Notes: generated from the sequence alone by a model not told the origin. Shown: positions 1 to 18,300, counted from the stretch's first letter. The stretch: 64,000 nt of DNA from Lytechinus pictus (GCF_037042905.1 NC_087252.1:1619501-1683500), one strand, 5' to 3'. Program-made: numbers and translations.

Positions 1-244
1 TTGTGAAAATGTTCAGTATAAAATGTGAGTTTTCAAAATTTCTGGGGACATCTGCCCCTCCCGCCAAATACGGCCCTGGGCGTCATGCCATAAAGCCCAT
101 GGCTTCATACGCAACGACCGTAACTGGTCCAAACTGTGGTTTCGTTATTGCAAAATGCAAGTGAATTTCCTGTAACCTTAATAAAAAACTTAGATTGAAA
201 AATATTAAATCTGGATTATCACCTACAAGAATTTCAATATACTA

Positions 245-488
245 CACTGCAAAAACTCTGGTGTTGATTCAACACCAGCCCGGAATCTATATATGTCCAC
301 ACCAGAGAAGTGTTAAACAACACCAGTTTCGTTTTGGTCTAACACCAGAAAGTTGTTTATACAAGGCACCAATTAGTATTAAAACAGCATCGGTTTGATT
401 CCAAACTGGTGTTGTTTCAACACTTCTCTGATGTGGACATATAAAGATTCCGGGCTGGTGTTAAATCAACACCGGAGTTTTTGCAGTG
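245..488. mobile_element. Foldback MITE rich in GGTGTT (copy 1)
   Basis: Ends CACTGCAAAAACTC and GAGTTTTTGCAGTG, with TA on both sides. The whole element is a hairpin with many GGTGTT/AACACC motifs. The second copy is at 16640-16881. Confidence 0.8.
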
Positions 489-767
489 TATCAGTCGTGG
501 GTAAAGACATTGATTACTAACAGGCAGTTTTAACGACAATCTTCATTATGAAATTGTTTATGTATGTAACTTTTCGTTAATTTGGTATTTCTAGTTTTCA
601 ATTCATTTATGTCCTTTATATCATGCAAGCACTAACCACAAAAAAATCACGAAAGCTTTACGAATTTGCACGAACAGCCATCACCTTACCCATTCTGCTC
701 CTCTCTTCGTAAAACTTAAAACTTTGAATATATCTGATTTATATCTGTATCACACAGCAGTGCTAGG

Positions 768-1018
768 CAGGGGCGGATCCAGGATTTTCCAAGGGGGGGG
801 GGGCAAATATTTCGGATTAAAATTTTGACACGCCAAAATAAAGGTTTTCTTCCACAAATTAAGGAAATAATTTGACAAGCAAAAAAAAAAAAAGGCCTTC
901 AATTTCAAAAGAGGAGGCACACCTCTGTTTTAATGGCATTTTTACATTACAAATTCTAATTTTGCTTATCGAAGGGGGGGGGGCAAGTGCCCCCTGTGCC
1001 CCCCTGGATCCGCGCCTG
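768..1018. mobile_element. hAT-like MITE
   Basis: Ends CAGGGGCGGATCCAGG and CCTGGATCCGCGCCTG. The 8-bp duplication GTGCTAGG lies at 760-767 and 1019-1026. The interior has G runs and poly(A). A related CCTGGATCC end occurs near 34615. Confidence 0.8.
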
Positions 1019-1299
1019 GTGCTAGGGTACGTGTATTTTCATAATCTCCTTCCGTACAACTCTTGAGCTTTATTCTCTACAAATCTTCTAATCTCAATAT
1101 TCACAAATACGATTCGAGAAATCAATCTAATTTTCATCGTATTGGAAAATTTTATTTACGTATGAAGAAAAATCTCCACGATGTAGTCTACCAATAATTT
1201 GTAATTAATTACCAAATAGTTTTATTCTTTTTAAATAACATTAATCAAAATCATTTAAGAAGCATGTAAATACATTCTTTTTGTCACAATACTGACTCG

Positions 1300-1700
1300 C
1301 ATGTATTTCACATTTATAGTAGTATTACCAGATCTCTCCCCCTTCCATTTTCAATGTTCCTCTGACTTATATTTCTTTATAGCTTGTTATGATTTCTTTA
1401 TTTTTTCTATGTTTTCTAAGTTTTTCACTACTGGTAATTACCTATAATATAATACTTTGTACTGCGTATAAGGGAACTTATTTTACAGGGCTACATGGCC
1501 TTATTCTAGTTTCCTTTTTTTTTTTTCAACTGCTAAATTTTTCTATGTTTTACCCTAAAAAGAGGCATTGCAATGACACTGTAATTTCTTAAGATGTATT
1601 TTATTTGTATCAATTTGTATATAATTGCATTCATTATATTGTAATGGCCTGTTATTATGTAAATATAAAATAAATGATCAAACAAACAAACAAACAAACG
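1300..1700 (+). mobile_element. Probable LINE 3' end
   Basis: AT-rich, 3'-UTR-like sequence ending in AATAAATGATC and (AAAC)n at 1678-1698. No coding remnant. Low certainty. Confidence 0.35.
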
Positions 1701-1994
1701 ATTTGGAATTAAAAAAAATACTTGTTTAGTGTGCTTTTCGAATGAAACCCCATGGTCGCGCATGGTATCCATTCGTCAATGGAAGTGCCCCCCCCCCCCC
1801 CGGATGTGGATGCAAACCATGAACTCTGAGAAAGGACTGATAGAGATTTGAAGCATTCGAGATGTTGATATGGCGACGCATGCTTAAAATTAAGTGGCCA
1901 GAGAGACCGTCAAAATGAGGATAGGTGCTAGTTATAGCAGGAGGAGCGCAATGTACGTCACCTGATCACAATTAAGATTTGTATGATTGAAAGA

Positions 1995-2603
1995 TTAAAG
2001 GTCAAGTCCACCGAAGAAAAATGTTGATTTCAATAAATAGAGAAAATCCAACCAGCATAATGCTGAAAATTTCCATCAAAAACGGATGTAAAATAAGAAA
2101 GTTATGACAATTTAAATTTTCGCTTATTTTTCACAAAACAGTGATATGCACAACTAAGTGACAAGTCATGGAAATGAGACAATCGATGATGTCACTCATC
2201 ACTCACTTTTTGTTTTTTATTGTTTGAATTCTACAATATTTCATTTTTTACAGATTTGACAATAATGACCAACTTGACTGAACCATATAGTATTAAACAA
2301 TGCTAATTCCACATGTTCAGGGAGGAATTAATCGTTGTATCACTTGACACTGAGGAGAAAATTAGAATATTTCATATAATAAAATACAAAAGAAATAGTG
2401 AGTGGATGACGTCATCAGTCTCCTCATTTGCATACTGACCAGGATGTGCATATAAATGTTTTTGTGAAATTAAGCGAGACTTTAAAATGTCATAACTTTC
2501 TTTTTTTTACATCCGATTTTGATGAAATTTTCAGTGTTATGCTTGTTGGATTTTTCTCTTTTTATTCAAATATCTTTTTTGTTGGGATGGACTTGTCCTT
2601 TAA
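1995..2603. mobile_element. TTAAAGG foldback family B, copy 1
   Basis: Ends TTAAAGGTCAAGTCCACC and GGACTTGTCCTTTAA. The right arm has TGACGTCA (2407-2414) and ATTTGCAT (2426-2433). Confidence 0.85.
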
Positions 2604-2654
2604 AGACAGACAAATAAAATGGATTGGTCACATGCTAATTAAGATATGACAACA

Positions 2655-3003
2655 TGACGTGTGACAATCACAGTCGTAGTCGACTATTAACGACGTCATA
2701 ATCATGTCAATATACGACGTCAATCTGACGTCTAATACTGGTCATGCATACGTCATAAAGACGTCGTAGTCGACTATTAATGACGTGATAATCACGTTAT
2801 TCTTACGTCTAATACTGGTCAGGAATACGGCGTAAAGACGTCATTAAGACGTCGTAGTCGACTTTTTAAGACGTCATAATCACGTCATTTTACGACGTCA
2901 ATATGACGACGTACATCGGTGCAAATACTCGTCTTTAAGACTTCTTTTTACGACGTCAATATGACGTGATACACATCGTAAAATGACGCCAATAAGACGT
3001 CTT
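2655..3003. repeat. GACGTC-rich array
   Basis: About three ~95-bp units, each beginning GTCGTAGTCGACTATTAA or close to it, with roughly 20 ACGTC or GACGTC copies. TGACGTMA-type half sites are frequent. No coding frame. Confidence 0.8.
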
Positions 3004-3552
3004 TTACCCAGTTTTTGCTATCAGGGAGTAAGGGTAGGAAGCGTGGACGTCCAAAGAACATGGCCCTGGGAAGCGGGGGTGCTGAAGAACCCCCTAGATT
3101 TTCCTTGGGGGTGCTGCGTGTATTATTCTCCATAGGCAGCACCCCATGCAGGTATTCTGGAAGATGTGAAAAAATGGGAAAATGTAACGAAAATACCGTC
3201 ATTTTGTACTGAACCCCCCCCCTCCCCTTTTTTTGGCTTTTCGAATTTCTTTGGAGCCACATGATCCCGATGTTGTAGCGATAACCTTTTTTTTTTTTGC
3301 TTTTCAAATTTACATCAGAGCATCTGCAGTTAAAAATTGTTCCCAGTGCCCTGCCAAAGAACAAAGAGGTTGGACATGCATGGTCATAAAAAAGGCCGGG
3401 AAATTAAAACATAAGCTCAAGACAGGAAAGAATGGAAATGACTTTTTCTATCATGGACATGTCTCACTGATATAACACAAATATTGTCATTATGCTCTTT
3501 GCAAATGAAAATGAATTCTCCTTATAAGTTTGCAAAAGTCGAGGGGGAGTAA

Positions 3553-8090
<4,538 letters not shown>

Positions 8091-8927
8091 TCCAATTTCC
8101 CATAACCATGATAATAACTTTGTTTTTCTTACGACGAATGGATGGGATTCATGGCAGAAAAGTTGGCACGAATTCGGTCTCACTTATTTGCATACAAAGA
8201 AAAATGATTCCAAAGATCACCAAATGTAGCATTATAAAAATGAGTGAATCATAAAAGTCAGCTTTGTCAAGCGACATCGAATAACAAGCTCCCCTTGTAA
8301 GAAGTGATGAAGGACTAATTTGAAACAAAATTGAACAGAAAAGAAGACAATAGGGAGACAAAGAAACACTACTTTAAAAGGGGGGAGAAAAGGGGCGTAT
8401 CATATCATTGTTTTAAGTAAGGTATGTCCACACTTCACAGTAGTAATAAATTGCAATGAATTTTCGATGTACCATGGAACTGGAGTAGTAGGTCCACGTA
8501 CTACACACGGCCTGAAAAGAGAACATTTTGAGAGTTGCTTGTATGAATTTATGAAGAGGATACCTATGTCAAGCAAACTGAAATTTTGTATTAAGTGACC
8601 CGAAACATTTCAAAAGCTGTTTACATAGGATTTCACGAACAGGACACGTATCTCACTAAATGAAAAATGCAGGCGTGAAGTGCGAATTTAATGTATTAAT
8701 CTTCAGACTTGAAAATTTGATGTTCTATGCACTTTAATAGGGTACTTATCCCACTAAACAAATAATGCAAGCGCGAAGCGCAACCGACTTTTTGTTTTAC
8801 ATTCAGACCTGATAACGTGACGGGGTCATTCCCCCTTTTTGTTTCTTTCCTGATATGATGTCCCAATGCACCCCCAAACTTCTTGGAAAAGGGGGACCAG
8901 TCCTTCTCTCCTCCAACGATAGAGACC

Positions 8928-8958
<31 letters not shown>

Positions 8959-9246
8959 GGAGAAAGGCAGAGGGGAGTGAAAGGAATAGAACTTCTTTTG
9001 GAATAAATGATACAAAACTTATGCAGATTTTCGGAAGTGATAATAATTAATGTTATTTAAAAAAAATGATATTTCTTGTTAAGAAAAGTTTCAGTCAAAT
9101 ACCTAGTGCATCCCGTGGGACTCATCAGCACATTTTTTTTTAAACTCTGATACTGGTCTGGCGTAATCCCATTTGATTCTTCTTCGGTCTATTACTTCAA
9201 TTTTGAGATCTCTGTAGTGTTACAACTGGAATTGATTCCTGTATAT

Positions 9247-9649
9247 GAAGAGCTCACTTGCAAAAGGGGTTAGGTCCATTTTTCATCAAATATGCTTTTT
9301 TGGTCTCAATGTATAGATTTTTAGTAGCTCTATAGGATGATACCAAAGAAAAGTTGAAATTCCTATTTAAAAGTGATCAAAAATGGCAAAGAAAAATCAC
9401 TTATTTTTCAAAAGGGGTTAGGTCCATTTCAGTTTAGTTGCAAAAGGGATTAGGTCCACACCGAATTTTTTTGGAAAAGAATATTTAAAAAAATATAAAT
9501 AATGGTAGATTTCTTTTATACCCAATTTTATGTTGTCATGGTAGGGAATCTTGAAAATTTAGTTTCGCATAAGAATATGCAATATAGGAGAATTAGAAAA
9601 AAACGATTTTCTTGGAGTGGACCTAACCCCTTTTGCAAACAAACTCTTC
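9247..9649. mobile_element. GGACCTAACCCC foldback element, copy 1
   Basis: Starts GAAGAGCTCACTTGCAAAAG and ends in the inverse (CTTTTGCAAACAAACTCTTC). The motif GGGGTTAGGTCCA lies at both ends and in the middle. The second copy abuts at 9651. Confidence 0.72.
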
Positions 9650-9650
9650 T

Positions 9651-10063
9651 GAAGAGCTCATTTGTCAAAAGGGGTTAGGTCCATTGTTCATAAATTTTAT
9701 TGTTTTCTGTCTCAAAACCTCTAAATTTTTAGTCGCTTTGATGAAAACAAAGAAAAATTGAAATTTACATGAAAACATGAAAAAAGTGGCAAATAAAAAT
9801 CACTTTTTTAATCAAAATAGATTGGATTCATTTCAGTTTACTTGCAAAAGGGCTTAGGTCCACAATGATAATTTTAAAAAGAATATATAGAAAAAAATTG
9901 AAGACAGGTAGATTTCTTGTATACCCAATTTTATGTTCACATGATATGGTAGTACATCATGACAATTTAGTTTCTCATAATAATATTGCAGTGAGAATAA
10001 AAAACATGGTTTTTCTCAGAATGGTCCAAAGTGGACCTAAGCCCTTTTGCAACTTAACTCTTC
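9651..10063. mobile_element. GGACCTAACCCC foldback element, copy 2
   Basis: A diverged tandem copy of 9247-9649 starting one base after it, with the same ends and internal plan. Confidence 0.72.
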
Positions 10064-10333
10064 ATATATATGTTAACAGCTAGGACATCGATGAAAAACA
10101 GCTTTGCTGATCCGATTGTTTCATTTTTTATCACGTTTATCAGCCCAGCGTATATTTATGATAAATGAATAAATTGATTAGATAAGCAAATAAATAAATA
10201 ATATTGGTCTTACTTTCAGTCTCTCATTTTTGTTGAACATAATATAGTCATATCTTTTGTGAAGATGTTCACTTGCCAGCTAGTATTCACGTTTGGAGAA
10301 ACTTTTGATGGAAATGATGCATTGATCAGAGGG

Positions 10334-10778
10334 TTTGTCCAATGCAAATTCGTCTACTATAATTTGGTCTACCATCAGATTCGTCCAATATCCACATGGT
10401 CTAATTGCCTTTTCATCCACTTGCCATTTTGTCTAATAACCAGTTGGTCCAATAACCATTTAGTCCATCAGTTCGTCCAATATCCACATGGTCTAATTGC
10501 CATTTCATCTACTCACCATTTCGTCCAATTAAGTCCATATACCATTTGGTCGAATTAGACTAAGTGTTAATTGGGCAAAATTAATGAAAATACAATGAAC
10601 ATTAGACCAACTGGTTATGAGATGAAATGGTCATAGACGAACTGGTGATTAGACGAAGTCATGATTGGACCAAATGGTTGTTAGACGAAATGTTGATGAA
10701 CGGAATGGCATTAGACTAAATGAAGGTAGACTATGTGATGAGTGGACGAGTTGGCAGTAGAGGAATTGGCAATTTGCC
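10334..10778. mobile_element. Motif-saturated element with 10-bp target duplication
   Basis: Perfect 10-bp direct repeat GATCAGAGGG at 10324-10333 and 10779-10788. The interior is made of degenerate units such as TTCGTCCAAT, ATGGTCTAAT and CCATTTCGTC. They are in one orientation on the left and inverted (TTAGACGAA, GGACCAAATGG) on the right. A 10-bp duplication fits Mutator-like insertion. No real ORF. Confidence 0.75.
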
Positions 10779-12015
10779 GATCAGAGGGCCCTTGGTATGG
10801 CAGAAGGCATTCACTGTACACTTTATAGCTGTGTTGCAAAGTGTTGACGCCCTCTACGTTCCTCGATATCACATATGAGAGGTATACAATGAGGAATTGA
10901 TATTACCCACTTACCATTGTTTTTTTTTTAAATCAACATATAGAAATATATATTTTTTCTAAACTATGATGCGAAAGAAGGTTTGTTTTATTCCCAAACA
11001 TGTGTAATTGCCCAAATGCTTTCTTTAACAGAGGCGGAAAATTGTTGGAAAATTCTAAATTTCATATAATAAAGAAAAACAAGCTAACGCTGGAGTAATA
11101 ATACTGCCAGTGTTACGAACATTTCATATCACAGCATTGTAGAAATGTTGTATATGGGTAATTCCATTAGGTTGGGTCCAAAAATGACAAGATGTCCATG
11201 TAGCATAGGTATATATTTTTTCACAGTGAAGTTCAATTCAGATGTGGCTAAGTTTTGATGTGTCTATGTGCGGAAGGTCCCCAACCATAGAAATTCATCT
11301 TTTCTTGATTTTTTTGTTTGCAGTTAAAATCAACTATTTTACCAACGTTACATGGACATCACATTAACATATCACTGGCAATAGACTCTCAGATCTGAAA
11401 TTGCATAACAGATTAGAAAACCTTAGTAGAAACCCATTTTTTGCTGAAGTGATCATTGGAAGCCTACTAAAAGAATGAGACATGGTTTTTATTTTTGGTA
11501 TGTCACAAAAAAAGGACAAAACCTGATGGGATATCTTTCAAAGAATAATGAAAAAATAATAATGAAAAATAATTGAGCCAAAAATATTACGATGTTTTTG
11601 AATAGGTATCAAACCTTTAATTACATTTATCCAATTATAAAACACCATTATTTGTGTTTACCTTCTTGGTATATAAAAAAGAAGGGAACAATAATCTGTC
11701 TTAAAAATGAAGGAGAAAAAAAAATGGTTTCACAAAATGCTCAGTAATAAGTTTGAGAATACCCCTAGTCTTCGCATGCAGACCCTAACAGTCTCCAAGT
11801 AGGGTCTTGATAAAAAGTAGTAGACTTTTGTTACAAATATAACTAACAATATGATACCAACAGTTGCAGAAACATACTGAGCAAAAAATTGGTGCCAAAA
11901 ATGAAAAAGGTCAATGTTAAAACATATACCTTTTAAAGTACATAATGTATTCAAAACTTCCAATATTGCCTTTCTGACATTTTTTACTAAGATTATTTAC
12001 AAGTATAGTTTATAA

Positions 12016-12614
12016 TTAAAGGAGAATGAAACCCTTGAAACCAGCTGAATCCATATCAAAGAGAAAAATCAAAGAAACATATTGTTGAAAGTTTGAGGAA
12101 GATTGAATGAATAATAAGAAAGTTATGAGCATTTGAATATTGAGATCACTAATGCCATGTAGATCCTCCATTGGCAATGCGACCAAGATCTGTGATGTCA
12201 CACACGTACAACTCCCTCATTACCATGATTACTTTAGTACTTATTTCACTTATATTCTCACTTTTATAGAGTCTATCACAAGGTGAGGTGTTCTCTTTAT
12301 GAGAGGACAAGTACAGAGGTTTCACAACATTATATCATTGATGAATTGTTTGTCATATGATTAGAATGAGCAAAAAGAGATGTTTTGGGGTATATTTTCA
12401 GTGTCCAAAAGGGAGAGTTGTTCATCTGTGACATCATAGATCTTGGTCGCATTGCCAATGGGAGGATCTACATAGCATTAGTGATCTCGACATTCAAATG
12501 CTCATAACTCTTCTATTGCTAGTCCTATTTTACTCAAACTTTTGTTGGTCTTATTGTTTGATTTTTCTGCTTTCACAAAAGCTAACTTGCTCCAAGAGTT
12601 TCATTCTCCTTTAA
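12016..12614. mobile_element. TTAAAGG foldback family A, copy 2
   Basis: Nearly identical to 5682-6271 over its whole length, in the same orientation. Intergenic. Confidence 0.87.
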
Positions 12615-14043
12615 TGTAAATAACATTTGTTAAGCCTGTGTATAAGAAATAAGTTACATAACAGATTAATTATCCCTGAATGTCTTGTAAGCCAATGCAA
12701 GTTAAACACAAAGCAGTTACAAATTTACAAATGATCTGAATCATTTCTTCTCAAAACAAATTTATTTTAAGAATCTGCATACTTTTCTTGCCTCCCACTA
12801 GCTGTTTGAATATTACCTAAATAAGTTCCTGTTTAAATCAACTCATCTATGAGGTGTATAAAACAACTTACTCTTTTCTCCTAGAATTATAACAATCCAA
12901 TGAACATTAAACATTGTTTCTCTAGATTTTAGTTTGTCCATACTACTAGTATATGAAACAACTGTATGAAATATTCATAATAAAGAGTCTTGCCTTTCTT
13001 TTTACAAACCACAAAACTACGCATGCAATCAGGTTAACAGCAAAACACATCAACATTTTTCATATCTACAAGTTTATTTCTCGGTTTATGAAAGTTAGAA
13101 CTGATTCATCACTGGTCCAGCAGTGAAATATTTTTTCTAGTATTAAATAGATCAAAATGACAGACTTTTCAAAGGATAAAGGAAAAAAAGCAAATATATT
13201 GAATGTATAAATGGTGACTACTGTATGGTATCTATAAAGGTAAAATCAAATTTGAAATCATGTGGGATGCAAAGAGGTGAGGTAAATCTAATATTGTGAA
13301 TATACATGTTCAAGTGCCCTGCCCAGAAATCCAACTTTATATCTAATTTGATATGGATATGACCAGAATAAAAGAAGCAAATATGAGTAGGCGATACTTC
13401 AATCCACAAATTTAGGAAGCAATTTGGACTAAGCTCAGTTTAAGCAATGGCAATAGAAAAACTGGCACAAAAGTTAGTAAAAATTTCATTTGTATAATCC
13501 CACTTTCCTGAAAAGATCAATGTATGAGATTATCAGATATTCTGCTAAGTTTTTATACAAAATTTTAGTAAAATACCGTAGTAATATTTTTATGATTAGG
13601 ACATTAGGGTTCTATGGTATAACAATTAGAATGAAATATGGGCAATTAAAGACGGGCAAAGTCAATACTTCTGGTCTGGTTTATAACTTGCCTTGGGTTT
13701 TACCAATTCACTGCTCAGAAAATATGTCTGTTCTTTCAACTGACATATGAACTCTTTCATTCTACCAAGTTTCTTTCTAAATTTATGACATTGCTGTATT
13801 TGACCACGGAAACAGAATTACCAGATAATTTAGACATTTTCAGAGAACAAATATTGTCCACAGACTTGAGTGTGAGGATTGACTGAGAATTGATTCTAAG
13901 TAACTTTATGCTACTGTACCCAGATGCAAGGCGCAAATCACTGACAGATGTCATTGCTGTTTGATGATATGAAAACTAAAATTCGTGGTGCTAGAAATTA
14001 TAGTCAATGCTGATAGACATGTGTCCATGGCCCTGTCTCAATA

Positions 14044-14448
14044 AAGGCCACCGCACACCTTACAACTGTTCGCGATCCGATTTTGGAACAAATCGCATTT
14101 TGCTCATTTTCTGAAAATGTGACTGGAACATATAACTTTATTTGAGGTTAAAATTAATTGAATATTAATATAACCATTTTGAAAGATTGCATGCCTTTAT
14201 TTTGGAGTAAATGCAAAATTAGTTTCAAATCGTAGCCAATCGTACGACTGCTATGGCGTCATTACGACTAGATATTAAATTTGCTTTTATTCTAAGAAGG
14301 ATGATAGCATAGTCACAGATTTGAACATAGGTATTTGTACGATGATTTAGAACATTACACAGTAAGATATTCTGTGTTTCAATATTAGCATCAAATTCTA
14401 CTAGGTTCTTTTCCAAATCGGGTCGCAGACCAATCGTAAGGTCGCCTT
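14044..14448. mobile_element. Foldback element below USF
   Basis: Inverted ends start AAGGCCACCGCACACCTTAC and finish CAATCGTAAGGTCGCCTT. It may be nested in a wider pair (GGCCCTGT near 14030, ACAGGGCC near 14562). It carries minus-strand AATAAA sites, including 14286-14291. Confidence 0.65.
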
Positions 14449-15089
14449 AAAACTTAGCAATTAATCATAGGTTGACTTTACGATTGATCATAGATAATAA
14501 CCAATGCAATCAATGGTAGAAATCAACCCAACGATCAGTCGCTAAGCTTCATGTAACAGGGCCTACACTGTAGCTGAAGCTTTGATAAAGCAACCAATTG
14601 TTTTTCCAGCACAAACTCATAGGCGCCAGGGAAGAAGCCTACTCTACCACTACGAATACAAAAATAACCAAATTGGCTGAGTCTGAAAGTGTCTCCAATA
14701 TACAAACATGTCCTGACTTGGAAAAATATTCTCAAGAATGGAGAGAGAAAAATGAAAACTTGAAGTCTACGGGGCATCAGCTTTCATGGATATAAATCAC
14801 ACAGGGTTGAACAATGGTAGATTGAGATTTATGACTAGCAATCGTAATGCAATTCTACTTGAAAATGCCTTATTTTTTCACTATCCCCTGGCCTGACAGT
14901 TGCTTGAGGCTAATCAGGCTTAGCTGCAGAAGTTCTCAGTGGTACACTCATGTTTGCTGTCCCCCAAAGATATCACTGTTACAGGTATTTCCAATGCTTT
15001 TGCACAAAGTCGGGGGTCAGCAAATACTTATCAACTCCCTATGAAAGCTGACGCCCCTACTGACTTCCAAAAAACAAAAAAAATGTCTC

Positions 15090-15302
15090 TCAATTTGAAC
15101 TTCCCGTCGGATCGATTCCCGCCTGTTGTAACTGTGCTCTCAAGAGGGCGTTCTCTCCTTTGACTTCCTCAAGCTGCTGTCTCATGAGTTCAATGTCGAC
15201 GGAGAGTCTCTCTGCGTCCTTCAGGCTCTCGGCCATGCGTGTATTAGACTGCCTGAGATCCTGGATGTAATCGCATGTCTTTGAGAGGATACCTCCTTTA
15301 CT
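15090..15302 (-). CDS. Usf: USF exon 8, helix 2 and leucine zipper
   Basis: 213 nt starting SKGGILSKTCDYIQDLRQSN (helix 2). Zipper heptads follow (LMRQQLEEVKGENALLRAQL), then a short tail and TAA. The nearest downstream AATAAA I found on this strand is at 14286-14291, inside a foldback element. Confidence 0.95.
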   Translation of the reverse strand, partial: SKGGILSKTCDYIQDLRQSNTRMAESLKDAERLSVDIELMRQQLEEVKGENALLRAQLQQAGIDPTGSSN

Positions 15303-18300
15303 CTGTAGTGAAAGGAAGAAAAATTCAACCAGTAAAATGGCACCCAAGAGCGTTTGGAAGGTACACGTATATCATCATTTCGGTTAATGTATAGTTACAG
15401 AGGGATGATGGAGGGGGCATTTTGAAATCATAACCATATGAATTTCTCAAAAAATGCTGACAAAATTAGAAACAAATAGATCATAGACAATTCGTATAAA
15501 GAAGACGTGAAAATGTCCCATGCACCCCCTGTGTCTCCTTCCTCAGCTCCTCTATCATTTCACCCATATGCTTTTATAAACAACCAATATGCCAAAGATT
15601 ACCTACCTAATGCTTTTGGGTGCCCTTTCCCAGGTAGGAAATTTGGTGTTTATAAAAAAATAAAAATAAATGGCGTATCTAGTCCTTCCCCCCCCCCCCC
15701 CCCCCCCCCGAAGTGTGATTGTTATCAGGGTTGGGGGAATGGGAAATATTGGAGGTGAATTCTCCATACCACCTCAATAATTTTTATTTTCTTTAATATT
15801 TTCAGGCATTACCAGAGTATTCCTAAAGCATATTCTAGCATTTTCCAGTACCTCCCTGCGCGAGAAATGCTTGAATTTCCCTGAATTGCCAACTATCAGA
15901 AACCCCAATGCATACTAACCTGGCCTTGTTTGGAATGATCTATGTTGCAATCTGGGATGATTTTGGATAGTTTGACGATCCAATTGTTGATTTTATCTCT
16001 TCTTCTTCTTTCTACCTCATTGTGCGTGGCTCTCCTCCTCTCATCCCGCACTGTTCTTGCACTGTCCACCTTCCTAAGATGGTAAATATTAGGTAACACA
16101 TAATCAAGATTGGTGATCCCATATCATTAACACTATAAGTACTTACTTATTATCATTATCCTCATCCCTATCATCATCATCATCATCATCATCATCTTCA
16201 TCATCATCATCATCAACATCCTCATCATCATCATCATCATCATCACCACCACCACCGTCATCATCACCACCACCAGCATCAACATCCCCATCATCATCAT
16301 CATCATCATTATTCTAGGAACCAAGGTCAAACAAATCTCGTTCATCAGCAATAACCAAAAGTTCCCGGACGTAGCTCACGCCGTTAACTTGTGCGTCCCA
16401 GTAACTTCCAGTAGCTTGAAGTTATGAATAGTATACAGCAAGAGGGATAACACGAGTAGCAAGTATTATGTTGATTCCTCCTCGAAATGAAAGAAGAGAT
16501 TAAGGACATGGTGTGAAAGCAGATGCGACTAGACTAGCGCTATCCTCAGTACGAGTAGACCGAATGTTGTTAGGTCAAACATCATTGAACTAAAAGTAGA
16601 GTTTCTAGTTCAGCGCAAAAAGTGAATGGTGAATTCACACACTGCAAAAACTCTGGTGTTGATTTAACACCAGCCCAGAATCTATATATGTCCACACCAA
16701 GAAGGTGTTAAACAACACCAGGTTCGTTTTGGTCTAACACCAGATAGGTGTTTATACAACACCAATTAGTATCCAAACAGCATCGGTTTGATTCCAAACT
16801 GGTGTTGTTTCAATACTTCTCTGGTGTGGAGAGATATAGATTCCGGGCTGGTGTTAAGTCAACACCGGAGTTTTAGCAGTGCACCATGAGCTACATCCGA
16901 CAACTTTGGGCTATTGTCGATAGCTATCTTGATGGTAGTGGTAGAGAGCTTACGTATTGAACTGGTGTGTCCTTGGTGCTATGGTTCTCTGTGATGCTCC
17001 CTGTAGGACATCTTGAGGTGACATCATCACGTAAAACTGACCTGCAAATTGGCAACACACGACGGCGATTAGTCAGAGTCTAATGGGGCGTTGCAAGAAA
17101 GTTACGTTGCAATTGATCGGAGGACTTACGCTCGATTTGCGTTCAATTGCAAGTTTCTTGCAACGCCCCATAAGACAAAGAAATTCATTCATCTTTAAGC
17201 AATGCAGAAAAACAAATTAAAGTTAACATTGGAGGCTATGTGACTACAGTTCCTTTGGCATTATGTACAGCATACAGAAAATGTCCCAAATCAAGAAATA
17301 GAGTCAATTTTAAAAAGAAAATCAGTGTTGCTTCCTTTTTGCCAAGGGACTGTGTCCGCATCACTGACTTTCTGTAAGGCGTCCTTCATGTTATACTTAC
17401 CACCTGACGAACCTGTTGGCTGTGCAGCGATCCCAGGTTGTTCCCCACCGCTAGCCGTCCCTCCACCATCGCCACCCATCGTTGATGCCGCAGGAAAGTA
17501 GGTGAATCTTGTCTCTCCTCCCTGGCTTTCACTCGTCGGACTCTCTCCATTGAACGACCCCTGGATGACCTGTGTCAAAGGTCAAAGTTGAAAGGGTAAC
17601 AGATAGACAAAAGATAATTCTGTGTCAATAGTTCATGTATTAAATAGGTAGAAAATAATTACTGGAATGTTTTGGGTATTTTTTTATCACATTTATTGCA
17701 GTTGAGAATGATACATTGCTGTACATACACTGTATTGCAAAAATATCTTAATTCCTAAAATGTTGAAAATAAAATGCTAGTGGTTTAGATAAACACTGTA
17801 CATGATGAACTTTCGAGATGACTCTGCATATATACATGTACATGTATAATTCAAAGCATTATTCCAGACAGAAATATGCTAATCATATCTTATTTACATC
17901 TTTTACTTCAAATTTAACTTTAATTTAATTAGTAGAGTTGAATTAGGCCGAGTCAAATGCATTACAGTCAAATACATATAGAGGTAGTGATAAGGAGTGT
18001 ACAATGGTCATATATACATGTTTGGTTTATGATTAAAATTTTGATCACTATCACATTTAATACAAGAGTCAAACACCTATGAGAGTTAATATTATTGAGA
18101 ACTACATGTATATTTAAAGTAAATTATTTACACAATTTCATAACAAAACTCTTTTTTAATTTCAATAATTTTTTTTCTCAAAATATGGAGGTTCATAAAG
18201 CAAGCGATAGATCTGTCCAAATTGTGAAAAGATTACAGTTTAACTGCCTTCTTTCAAATCTTGCACACCTTTTGAAAGCATATTCGGCTATTTGCTACAC

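Larger units (their letters stand above)
8400..15089. other. Intergenic region between the unknown gene and USF
   Basis: Apart from the elements listed (9247-10063, 10334-10778, 12016-12614, 14044-14448) and a GA/G-run purine tract at 8927-8961, I see no coding sequence. Part of 14450-15089 should be the USF 3' UTR. Confidence 0.6.

Noticed and set aside
2948-3364. 138-residue minus-strand frame
   Set aside because: It runs across the GACGTC array and poly-pyrimidine sequence, with no support.
10259-10558. 99-residue frame with repeated ILE/TRP/SER words
   Set aside because: It is the translation of the motif-array element at 10334-10778.
16133-16351. Met-rich frames here and at 19838-20134
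   Set aside because: They are readings of (ATG)n microsatellites in USF introns.
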